Part shown: piece by piece, positions 36,201 through 43,830 of the stretch
How the letters are laid out: every line of letters starts with the position of its first letter
Numbering within the stretch: position 1 is the stretch's first letter
NCBI GenBank assembly: GCA_013334485.1
Contig: JAAXXL010000010.1
Span: forward strand, 1 to 54,727
Direction: 5' to 3'
DNA: 54,727 nucleotides
From: Chlorobiaceae bacterium
Lineage (GTDB): Bacteria > Bacteroidota > Chlorobiia > Chlorobiales > Chlorobiaceae
Position numbers and translations under genes: made by a program
The notes under the pieces: generated by a model
Databases searched by the model: none
What the model was told of the DNA's origin: nothing
Seen by the model: only the letters and a program-made list of their open reading frames with translations

Positions 36201-36550
36201 CCGCGAACAAGCCCTTTTGCAAGACAGATCCCGTTAATGCCGCCGGCTGAAGTACCAGAAATAATATCGACAACAAACTTATGAGGAAAGGCCGGAGTCT
36301 CATCTTCAGACGACAAATAATCAGCAATCGCCCTATAAACCGATGAGGTATCTTTCTTTTCAGAATCCGGGGGATTATCGCAATTCTTAAAATTAATTGC
36401 TGTTGATTTGACAAGACTCAGCAGTTCCTGGGCGATACCATTCATATAGATGGCAAGTGATATGCCTCCGTACATTACAACGGCAAATCGTATCTCTTTG
36501 TAAATTATTTTGTTGTCGTCTGCTGTATTTTTTGATGGCGGAGGATTCAT
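33215..36550 (-). CDS. large patatin-like phospholipase with C-terminal membrane segments
   Basis: This is a 1111-residue patatin-related protein. The N-terminal lipase part has the oxyanion motif VMYGGISLAIYMNG, the nucleophile Ser in ISGTSAGGINGI (GXSXG), and the dyad Asp in FADGGYLDNRPFG, so the Ser-Asp catalytic pair is complete. A long middle region of about 600 residues is mostly helical and charged and matches no domain I know. Near the C-terminus are three or four hydrophobic segments (AGYWLQLLMVVSIVTIGLG, VGSALLIVDIITLMV and VWLFRIVVGIFALLLFFALL). This fits a membrane-anchored acyl hydrolase. Together with the membrane protein just downstream it could act on membrane lipids, perhaps in defence or remodelling. 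Function is inferred from the fold only. Confidence 0.88.
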   Translation of the reverse strand: MNPPPSKNTADDNKIIYKEIRFAVVMYGGISLAIYMNGIAQELLSLVKSTAINFKNCDNPPDSEKKDTSSVYRAIADYLSSEDETPAFPHKFVVDIISGTSAGGINGICLAKGLVRGLDDLKVLENVWLEEGDINYLLNDSGSKLWEFPSKEPKSSLFNSQRMYAKLLKAFKDMEMGAKKEPYVKSMDLFVTATDLLGLQRPVQLSAGKAYEHIFKHVFPFRYRKEQSPENPEQSDFTGDFDPMLAFAARCTSSIPPAFEPVKVTETIKSLKANWQTAFFQKYNKSDNTLLLEERAFADGGYLDNRPFGHAIDAIHARQADCPIERKLLFIDPSPESNDGREGKQEISVLKNSMLALTLPRYETIREEISGLKKRNDWILKVRHILETKLLTHNQEHLKTHIIDHEFNEFKDNVAFSVDENVTEKLFSVFRIDIPESEWRAFQEATTPEDRVYKRFWTQMAQPQQVKNESEVQRKDFNTMLKAFGGAYPAYHYTRLNLLTDQLALMLARAGMVDEDSEVFDNIRENLKEWRTKHYTSVQEDIPDSAAMDTENMFFREFDIDFRIRRLSYIRKMLEKALSENKVVHLYFGIMNSVLDTAKRDEKWCSVFVSDIHKFYRTVCSSIESYYRLRERLLSFGQQSPLYNALETMALESIQHPLSAAPQGSDQLRATIKNFLWQNRSCSSHSATFNSSIDALMRVLGDFIAGKGNNHSDGTVHASDQLSSAFVLLAKTFPEIAGRLRFIYDYGYDLYDATTYQLLASGDYGEGNVVDIFRISPPDALSLWDETKRKKSKLAGDSLGAFGGFLDRNWRRNDIMWGRLDAAETIITALLPDEIPSSSDAESEKNSDRAIKREEFILGAQKIILKETLETWIEELDPKRFTSQSDDIQYRRLQHILEAFASTGKEQHKSGDPEWKRRFMNVYDFNRELEPESTLKLLGRGTGILSSMIDRLDAGKGVGGKLSSYLKKLNWILLGMLDFSTPKTMIGVLAGYWLQLLMVVSIVTIGLGFVLKEYDTNSVLKYVGSALLIVDIITLMVRRLLETNIHKITANRRIVWLFRIVVGIFALLLFFALLILYDVINVNWGLFFDKFIAACQKSYFQYVDHIKRSFI

Positions 36551-36951
36551 CTCACGTCAAGAATAAAGTTGGAGAAACTTTCTGGCAAGCCTGACTGTAG
36601 GGAGATCGGAAAATTATCTACCCTTTAAAGAAGCGTGCCGCAGCAAGCAGCGAAGTATCAGTTGTTGGAAGAATTCAGTATGCTTTCACAGCAAATGTTG
36701 GAGAATTCAGCCCTGAAAGTTAAAAAATAAAAGAATGTTTCACTGAAGATTCAGCAAATTTATAGACAATATTATACACCACCCCATTTACTCAGAGTAG
36801 GTTATAAGTTACCTGCCGAATAATCACCCCTGCCAACAAAACGAAAGCCATTGCCATATTTCCCTGCGTAGCAGAGTTCTTCGATTGAACCATCTTCCTG
36901 ACAAAAAGCACTATCTTGATTTGAGCAGTATCTATAACAAAAGTTACGTCC
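36551..36951. other. intergenic region between the patatin-like gene and the Nudix gene
   Basis: This is about 400 bp of AT-rich DNA between divergent genes. GGAGAATTCAG occurs at about 36701-36711 and a related GAAGAATTCAG at about 36669-36679. I see no gene, RNA gene or clear terminator in it; the promoters of both neighbours should be here. Confidence 0.4.
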
Positions 36952-37350
36952 ATGAAACATACCGGCGCAAGCATCATTTTCCATAATGACGAGCAACAGG
37001 TTCTGTTAATGCTCCGCGATGATATTGCATCCATCCCCTACCCCGGCATGTGGGATCTTCCCGGTGGGCATGTGGAGCCAGGTGAAACTCCGGCTGAGTG
37101 CATTGCAAGGGAGATAATGGAAGAGATAGAGATCACTCTTCATGGATCTGCACTCTTCCGCGTCTATGAGTTTTCAGACCGGACAGAGCATATCTTTCAT
37201 GAAAAGAGAGTTCTTGAGATTGAGCGAATTACCCTGCATGAAGGGCAGATGCTCCGGTGGTTCAGCAAAACCGAAGTCGAAAACACTGAACTTGCCTACG
37301 GGTTCAACCAGGTGCTCTCGGATTTTTTTGTAACGAAGTCGATTGGTTAA
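36952..37350 (+). CDS. Nudix hydrolase
   Basis: This 132-residue protein has the Nudix box GHVEPGETPAECIAREIMEEIEI, seen in two halves GHVEPGETPAE and REIMEEIEI. It matches GX5EX7REUXEEXGU except that Glu replaces the final Gly. It hydrolyses a nucleoside diphosphate linked to another group; the substrate is unknown. It is of usual length for a small Nudix protein. It stands alone, 106 bp before the TPR gene. Confidence 0.88.
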   Translation: MKHTGASIIFHNDEQQVLLMLRDDIASIPYPGMWDLPGGHVEPGETPAECIAREIMEEIEITLHGSALFRVYEFSDRTEHIFHEKRVLEIERITLHEGQMLRWFSKTEVENTELAYGFNQVLSDFFVTKSIG

Positions 37351-37456
37351 AAAACATAATGGCCGGGAGTGAATAATTTATGCGGCAAAAATCATATTTT
37401 TAACATCGGTAGTGAAGCGCACCTGATTTGTTTTGATGATCTGAAGTACCCTCATC

Positions 37457-39598
37457 ATGCCCCCATCTGTCAGGCTTCAACAAGCCTTGAAATTTCATCA
37501 AAAAGGAGAACTCACTGAGGCCGAAACGCTTTATGAGGAAATTCTTCAACATCAACCAGAGCAGGTTGATGCACTGCATTTTCTGGGAGTAATAGCTTTA
37601 CAGAAAAAAAATCACGAGAAAGCAGTCGAGTTGTTTACCAAAGCCATAGAAATCTATCCTCATCATGCGGTATTCTATAGCAATCAAGGTCTGGCTCACT
37701 ATGGACTCAAGCAGTTTGAAGCCGCTCTTGCTTCTTTTGACAAAGTTATTGCACTCAAGCCGGATTATGCCGAAGCTTACTTGAATCGAGGCATGGTGCT
37801 CTATGATCAAGGTGCGTTCGAAGATGCACTTGCAAGTTTTGAAAAAGCTCTTGATCTCAAACCTGACTTTGCAAAAGCATACTTTTATAAGGGAGTTCTA
37901 CTCCATGATCTGAATCAGCTTGATGTTGCTCTTGCAAGCTTTGATCAAGCAATTGCGCTCAAGCCGGATTATGCAGAAGCTCACGCCAATAGAGATCTTG
38001 TGCTTAAAGATCTTGTTCCACCCCCGCCGTCAAACGACCTTACTGCGGCACAAATAAATGCCAAATTCCAGCAGGCTTTGATTTTGCATCAACAAGGCCA
38101 AATCGCTCAAGCGAAAGTGTTTTATGAACAGATTCTGAAAGTTTTGCCAAAACACGTTGATGCACGTCATTTGTTGGGAGTGATAGCACTCCAGTCAAAA
38201 GAGTATCAGAAGGCTGTTGATCTCATTGATCAGGCCATCGCAATCTATCCCGACAATGCAACATTCTACAGCAATCGAGCCATAGCCCTTAAAGAGCTCA
38301 AGCAGTTTGAACATGCTCTTGCAAATTTTGACAAGGCCATAGCACTCAACGCGGACTACGCCGAAGCTTACTCCAATCGGGGTAATACACTCTACGGGCT
38401 CAGAATGTTTGACGAGGCTCTCAAAAGCTTTGACAGAGCAATAGCACTCAAACCGGACTTTCCGGAAGCTCACTCCAACCGAGGCAATACCCTTCAGGAA
38501 CTTAATCTCTTCGATGCAGCTCTCGAATGCTATGACAAAGCAATTGATCTTAAAGCTGACTATCCCGAAGCTTTCTCCAATCGCGGTCTGACACTCCAGC
38601 AGCTCAACCGGTTCGACGAAGCTCTCGAAAGCTTCGAGCAGGCAATTGCACTCAAAGCGGACTTTCCGGACGCCTGGCTGAACAAAGCACTTGCACTGCT
38701 CCAAAGAGGCAACTTCAAATCCGGCTGGAAGCTCTACGAGTGGCGCTGGAAATATGAGAAGTTCACCTCTCCACATCGCAACTTTATGCAACCACTCTGG
38801 CTTGGCAAAGAGTCACTTGAAGGAAAAACCATACTCCTGCACGCTGAACAGGGGCTCGGCGATACCATCCAATTCAGTCGCTACGTCCATTCAGTTGCCG
38901 AATTGGGCGCTCATGTCATTCTGGAACTGCCTCAACCGCTTTACGGGCTACTTAAAAATCTGGACGGAGTCACCCATGCCGTTACGCAGGGCGATCCCCT
39001 GCCGGAGTTTGAGCTGCACACTCCCCTGCTCAGTTTACCTTTTGCGTTCAATACAGAGCTGGACTCAATCCCTTCTGCCAGGCAATACATCAAAACCGAT
39101 CCAATCAAACTTGAGCACTGGAAAAGCCGACTCGGAGTAAAAAAAGCTCCCCGTGTCGGGCTGGTATGGAGCACCTCCGTCAAGCCTGATAAAAACCGGA
39201 ACATAGCACTCGCCGAGCTTATTCAGCAACTCCCTGGCGGCTTTGAGTATGTGAGTCTGCAAAAAGAGATAGAAGATCACGACAGGGAAACTCTTCAGAT
39301 CAGCGCGGAGATAGTGCACTTTGACGATGAACTGGAAGATTTCAGTGATACGGCTGCGCTCTCTGAACTGATGGATGTGGTCATCTCCATCGATACCAGT
39401 GTAGCCCATTTAGCGGGAGCTTTGGGAAAACCTGTCTGGATACTCCTGCCATTCACGCCGAACTGGCGGTGGTTACTCGACAGAGCGGACTCTCCATGGT
39501 ACGATTCCGCAAGACTCTACCGCCAACAACATTTTGGCGACTGGCAGAGCCTGCTTGAAAAAGTTGCCCGTAACCTGCAGTCGGAATACGGGAAATAA
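37457..39598 (+). CDS. TPR-repeat protein with C-terminal glycosyltransferase (GT9-like) domain
   Basis: This 713-residue protein begins with about 11 tetratricopeptide repeats (residues 1-430) in two similar blocks, each opening with a variant of KFHQKGELTEAETLYEEIL (second copy ILHQQGQIAQAKVFYEQIL) and separated by a proline-rich linker (LVPPPPSND). Repeats read YAEAYLNRG, LDLKPDFAKAY and the like. The C-terminal 280 residues resemble heptosyltransferase-type GT-B enzymes: LLHAEQGLGDTIQFSRYV, RVGLVWSTSVKPDKNRN and DVVISIDTSVAHLAGALGKPVW. Proteins of this layout are usually thought to glycosylate or assemble surface polymers. No signal peptide. A strong terminator follows. Confidence 0.88.
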   Translation: MPPSVRLQQALKFHQKGELTEAETLYEEILQHQPEQVDALHFLGVIALQKKNHEKAVELFTKAIEIYPHHAVFYSNQGLAHYGLKQFEAALASFDKVIALKPDYAEAYLNRGMVLYDQGAFEDALASFEKALDLKPDFAKAYFYKGVLLHDLNQLDVALASFDQAIALKPDYAEAHANRDLVLKDLVPPPPSNDLTAAQINAKFQQALILHQQGQIAQAKVFYEQILKVLPKHVDARHLLGVIALQSKEYQKAVDLIDQAIAIYPDNATFYSNRAIALKELKQFEHALANFDKAIALNADYAEAYSNRGNTLYGLRMFDEALKSFDRAIALKPDFPEAHSNRGNTLQELNLFDAALECYDKAIDLKADYPEAFSNRGLTLQQLNRFDEALESFEQAIALKADFPDAWLNKALALLQRGNFKSGWKLYEWRWKYEKFTSPHRNFMQPLWLGKESLEGKTILLHAEQGLGDTIQFSRYVHSVAELGAHVILELPQPLYGLLKNLDGVTHAVTQGDPLPEFELHTPLLSLPFAFNTELDSIPSARQYIKTDPIKLEHWKSRLGVKKAPRVGLVWSTSVKPDKNRNIALAELIQQLPGGFEYVSLQKEIEDHDRETLQISAEIVHFDDELEDFSDTAALSELMDVVISIDTSVAHLAGALGKPVWILLPFTPNWRWLLDRADSPWYDSARLYRQQHFGDWQSLLEKVARNLQSEYGK

Positions 39599-39604
39599 TT
39601 GAAT

Positions 39605-39644
39605 AAAAAAAGCCTCTTTCCCGTCAGAAAAAGAGGCTTTTTTT
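39605..39644. terminator. bidirectional terminator between the TPR gene and trxA
   Basis: A 15-bp stem (AAAAAAAGCCTCTTT with AAAGAGGCTTTTTTT) surrounds a 10-nt loop. The U tract is available in both directions, so it can end both the plus-strand TPR gene (stop 39598) and the minus-strand thioredoxin gene (stop 39669). Confidence 0.92.
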
Positions 39645-39668
39645 ATTTTCGATGAGCTTCGGTAAAAA

Positions 39669-40007
39669 TCAGGCAATCTGATCGTCGATTTTTTTTGCAA
39701 TCTGGTTTTTCGGTACCGCTCCAAGCAACTGGTCAACAACCTGGCCGTTCTTGAAAATAAGAAGGCTCGGGATGCTTCTGATGCCATACTTGGCAGCAGT
39801 AGCAGGATTCTCATCAACATTAAGTTTTGCAATAACAGCCTTTCCCTCGTAATCACCGGCAAGCTCTTCTATAACAGGGCCAAGCATCATGCAAGGACCG
39901 CACCATGCAGCCCAGAAATCAACAAGAGCCACTTTGGTTGAATCAAGAATCTCGGTCTGGAAATTCTGGTCTGTTGCTACAAGATATTTTCCGCTCATTT
40001 TATTCAT
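39669..40007 (-). CDS. trxA: thioredoxin
   Basis: This protein of 109-112 residues has the active-site motif WCGPC in VDFWAAWCGPCMM, the cis-proline loop IRSIPSLLIF, and the usual C-terminal GAVPK. It reduces protein disulfides in the cytosol. Two ATGs, at 40007 and 39998, are close together; the second (MSGKYLVATDQNF) fits family starts better and has GGTAG nine bases before it. It follows dnaE on the same strand with an 83-bp gap, so it may share that transcript. Confidence 0.96.
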   Translation of the reverse strand: MNKMSGKYLVATDQNFQTEILDSTKVALVDFWAAWCGPCMMLGPVIEELAGDYEGKAVIAKLNVDENPATAAKYGIRSIPSLLIFKNGQVVDQLLGAVPKNQIAKKIDDQIA

Positions 40008-40090
40008 CTACCATTTTTAATTAGTGATACTCTAAACGTCATTGCAAGAGAGCCCATAAGTGATGAAGGTAATAAAAAAAATAAATTTCT

Positions 40091-43000
40091 CTACCCGGAA
40101 ATCCTGACATTGTCGGGACCAAGAATCTTCTCAAGCTGCTCAATGGCACTTTCGGAGGCTTCAACAGGGGTATTGCGGGCAAAAACCGTTATCGTTTCGA
40201 TATTGTCGCCCGACTGCGCATTAACCTCAAACTCAACCGGCGTGCCGCCTTTATGGGCCTCAAATACTTTTTTTACCCCCACCAGCCGTTCGAGCTGAAG
40301 CTGGTCATCGGCATCAATTTTCAGGACGATTTTTTTGACAAGGGAGTTTCTTACCTTTTTTATCGGAACAACCTCCCTGACGAGCAACTTGAGCATACCA
40401 CCGCTCACCTCACCTTCAGCCACAAGCATAAGCACCTCTTCAGGTTTAATCAGATGCCCGTGCTGCTCAAAAACACTCGCAAAAACGGTAAAATCCGCCT
40501 TGCCCGTAAAATCCTCAATACTCCCGAAAAGCATCTGCTTGCCTTTCCTGTCCTGATATGGCTTGACGGATACAATGACACCGATAACCTTGTACTGCTT
40601 TGCGGCTACAACCTCCTTGGCATTGAGCTGGAGTGTTGTAAATGCCTGCCAGTCACGACGGTATGGTGAAAGCGGATGATGGCTCAGATAAAATCCAACC
40701 AGCTTCTTTTCATGCAGCAGCTTTTCTGCTTCCGGCATAGGATCCGCCTGATCCATGTCGGGATAGTGCTCCTCTTCAAGAAGCGCGCCCTCTTCGGCAG
40801 TAAAAAATCCGCACTGACCTAACGTCACCGACTTGTTCTGCATCTGGCCGAACTTGATTGCCTTGTCAACATTGGCAAGCAAGCGAGCCCGATGCAGGTC
40901 AATTTCATCAAAAGAACCGGCAAGTATAAGGCACTCCAACGCCTTGCGGTTCATGACCCGCAGATCAACCGATGCTGCCAGGTCAAACAGGTTCTGAAAG
41001 TCCCGCTTCCGGCGAAGCCTTGAGGTAACAACCGCCCGTGCTGCACCACCGACCTGCTTGATTGCGCTCAGGCCCACACGGATTGCACATGAGCGGCCAT
41101 CATCTGAATCTTCAACGGAAAAAAGAGCATCGCTTTTATTGATCGAAGGCGGCAGAGTCGAAATACCAAAGCTCTTGGCCTCATCGGTCAGGTGTTTCAT
41201 CCGTTCGGTATCACCAATCTCACTGTTCAAGACTGCCGTCATAAACTCGATGGTGTAATGAGCTTTCAAATACCCTGTCCAGTAGGCCAGAACCCCGTAT
41301 GCCGCAGAGTGACTTTTGTTGAACCCGTATCCGGCAAACTCGGCCATCAGTTCGAAAACCCTTGTTGCAAGGGTATCATGCACACCCTGCGCAATCGCCC
41401 CCTGCACAAAATCCGCCTTGTATTTCTCCATGATCTCGGGCATCTTTTTTCCCATGGCCTTGCGGAGATTATCCGCCTTGGCCAGAGAGAATCCACCCAT
41501 AACCTGGGAGATCTGCATCACCTGCTCCTGATAGACAATAACGCCATAGGTCTCCTTGAGAATCTCTTCAAGCATGGGGTGCATGTAATCGATAGCTTCG
41601 CGACCATGCTTTCGATCAACAAAAAGATCGACCGCGTTACGCTTCTCATCAATCCTTGCATTAAGCGCTCCAGGCCGGTAGAGCGCACTCATGGCTATGA
41701 TATCACCGATCTGGGTAGGCTGAAGGCGGGTCATATAGCTCTGCATCCCCGATGACTCAAACTGGAAAATGCCGGCCATCTTGCCCTCCTGGAAAATTTT
41801 GAACGTTTTACGGTCGTTCATGGGAACCTTCTCCAGCTCAATATCAAGAGCATAGCGCCGTTTGATCATGCGAAGCGTTTCATCAATAACGGCAAGAGTT
41901 TCAAGACCAAGATAGTCGATCTTGAGCAGCCCTGCCGTTTCAATCCAGTTCTTGTCAAACTGCGTAACGAGCTGCTTTTCATCAACTGCGTCAGCACCCT
42001 TTGCACTTCCCGGAGCCGGTTCGTCCAGATCGATCTCATCAGCAAATTTGCGAACCTCGGTCTCGATCTTGTTAGAAACATAGAGCGGCACCTGCTCTTC
42101 GAGAGGGCCGGAAGTAATAACAACTGCTCCCGCATGCATAGAAACGTTGCGGGCCCTGCCCTCAAGAGCACGGGCATAACGCACAAGCTCCCGAATTTCC
42201 GGTGAACTTTCGGAAAACTGCTTCAGCTCATTGCCTTCATTCAACGCTTTTTCAAGCGTAATACCCGGTTTGGTCGGAACAAGTTTCGCGAGCTTATCCA
42301 CAAGGGGAAGGGGTACCTCCAGCACCCTGCCTGCATCACGTATTGCCGCTTTGGCTCCGAGCGTACCGATAGCAATTACTTTGGCTACACTCTCTGTGCC
42401 GTACTTTTCAACCGTGTATTCAAGAACCTTCTGCTTGCCGACAGGCGTAAAGTCAATATCGATATCCGGCATTGAGGAGCGTTCAGGATTCAGAAACCGC
42501 TCGAACAACAGCTTGTACCTCAGAGGGTCGATCCTTGTTATTCCGGTAAGATAGGCCACAATACTTCCGGCAGCCGATCCTCTTCCCGGCCCTACCGAGT
42601 AGCCAAGCGTGCGTGAGGCTGCTATCAGGTCACTGACAATGAGGAAATAGGAGCTGAACCCCATCTTTTCAATCACACCAAGCTCAAGCTCTATTCTTGA
42701 ATTAACATCCTCCTTTGAGATACCTTCAGATTCCGAGTCCGCATATTTCTCCTTTGCTCCCTCCCATGTGAGGTGGCTGAGATAGGAAAACTCGTCCTTA
42801 AAGCCTTCAGGCAAGGGGAAATGCGGCAAAACCGGATCTTTCTGGCAGAAGGTGTAGGTACATTTTTCAGCTATCAGCAGCGAATTGCTCAGCTCACGAT
42901 GCTCATCAGTGAAAAGGCGGCTCATCTCTTCAGAAGACTTCAGATAGTGATCGGAACCGGCAAGCGCCTGAAGATTCTGGCTGGAGAGCTTCTCCTTGGT

Positions 43001-43666
43001 TCTGTTGGCCACCATAGCCCTGTAGCAACCGGCATCCTTTCGCTGGAGATAATGAACATTGTTTGTCGCTACAAGCTCAATAGATAATTTTTCGGCCAGT
43101 GCCATGGTAGCACTGTTAAGCTTGTCATCAAACGGAGTATTGTGCCGCTGGAGTTCGAGATAGAAATTATCACCGAAAATCTCCTGGTAATAGGCGGCAA
43201 ATGTTTCCGCCTCACTTGCTGAACCGGCAAGAAGAGCACGACCTACACGCCCGGAACTGTATGCGGATAAACATACCAGACCGTCATGATACTGTTCAAG
43301 CAGACGACTCTCGATATGTGGCATCCCGTTGACAAAACCATCTTTTGCCGCCCTTGAGAGCAAAATACAGAGATTGCGATATCCGGTATCATTCTGGACG
43401 AGAAGTACCAAAGAGGGTGAAGAGGGAGTTCGACTCTGCTGATGGGTGTCGGATTCGAGCAAGAGCAGTTCACTACCGATTATAAGCTTGATACCGGCAG
43501 TTTTAGCCTCATAAAAAAGCTCCGGCATATTAAAAATCGAACAATAATCAGTAACGGCAACACTCTTCATGCCGAACCCTGCCGCTGCGGAAAAAAGTTC
43601 ACCCGGAAAAATCGGACTGCTCTGCATTGAATAATGCGTATGAGCATGCAAATGAACAAAATCCAT
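40091..43666 (-). CDS. dnaE: DNA polymerase III alpha subunit
   Basis: This is a 1191-residue replicative polymerase. It has an N-terminal PHP domain (VHLHAHTHYSMQSS), the palm with SVGPGRGSAAGSIVAYL and PDIDIDFTPVGKQKVLEY carrying the catalytic Asp residues, the YQEQVMQISQVMGGFS region, GYGFNKSHSAAYG, and a C-terminal OB-fold (YKVIGVIVSVKPYQDRKGK). The start is the ATG at 43666 with GAAGG upstream; the open frame to 43708 is not conserved-looking. Length and order fit DnaE1. Confidence 0.97.
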   Translation of the reverse strand: MDFVHLHAHTHYSMQSSPIFPGELFSAAAGFGMKSVAVTDYCSIFNMPELFYEAKTAGIKLIIGSELLLLESDTHQQSRTPSSPSLVLLVQNDTGYRNLCILLSRAAKDGFVNGMPHIESRLLEQYHDGLVCLSAYSSGRVGRALLAGSASEAETFAAYYQEIFGDNFYLELQRHNTPFDDKLNSATMALAEKLSIELVATNNVHYLQRKDAGCYRAMVANRTKEKLSSQNLQALAGSDHYLKSSEEMSRLFTDEHRELSNSLLIAEKCTYTFCQKDPVLPHFPLPEGFKDEFSYLSHLTWEGAKEKYADSESEGISKEDVNSRIELELGVIEKMGFSSYFLIVSDLIAASRTLGYSVGPGRGSAAGSIVAYLTGITRIDPLRYKLLFERFLNPERSSMPDIDIDFTPVGKQKVLEYTVEKYGTESVAKVIAIGTLGAKAAIRDAGRVLEVPLPLVDKLAKLVPTKPGITLEKALNEGNELKQFSESSPEIRELVRYARALEGRARNVSMHAGAVVITSGPLEEQVPLYVSNKIETEVRKFADEIDLDEPAPGSAKGADAVDEKQLVTQFDKNWIETAGLLKIDYLGLETLAVIDETLRMIKRRYALDIELEKVPMNDRKTFKIFQEGKMAGIFQFESSGMQSYMTRLQPTQIGDIIAMSALYRPGALNARIDEKRNAVDLFVDRKHGREAIDYMHPMLEEILKETYGVIVYQEQVMQISQVMGGFSLAKADNLRKAMGKKMPEIMEKYKADFVQGAIAQGVHDTLATRVFELMAEFAGYGFNKSHSAAYGVLAYWTGYLKAHYTIEFMTAVLNSEIGDTERMKHLTDEAKSFGISTLPPSINKSDALFSVEDSDDGRSCAIRVGLSAIKQVGGAARAVVTSRLRRKRDFQNLFDLAASVDLRVMNRKALECLILAGSFDEIDLHRARLLANVDKAIKFGQMQNKSVTLGQCGFFTAEEGALLEEEHYPDMDQADPMPEAEKLLHEKKLVGFYLSHHPLSPYRRDWQAFTTLQLNAKEVVAAKQYKVIGVIVSVKPYQDRKGKQMLFGSIEDFTGKADFTVFASVFEQHGHLIKPEEVLMLVAEGEVSGGMLKLLVREVVPIKKVRNSLVKKIVLKIDADDQLQLERLVGVKKVFEAHKGGTPVEFEVNAQSGDNIETITVFARNTPVEASESAIEQLEKILGPDNVRISG

Positions 43667-43830
43667 AACGATAGATACCTTCAGCGTTTGATTATAGCGA
43701 GGAGACAAAGCTGGTCAGCGGCACCAGCTTGTGAAGATGAAAATAGCAATTTTTTCCGGATCTGGTGTCGCAATCACCCTCATCAGTGAGGCAGAAAAAA
43801 GTTCCCGGTTGACTCTTCTGACGCAACCGG

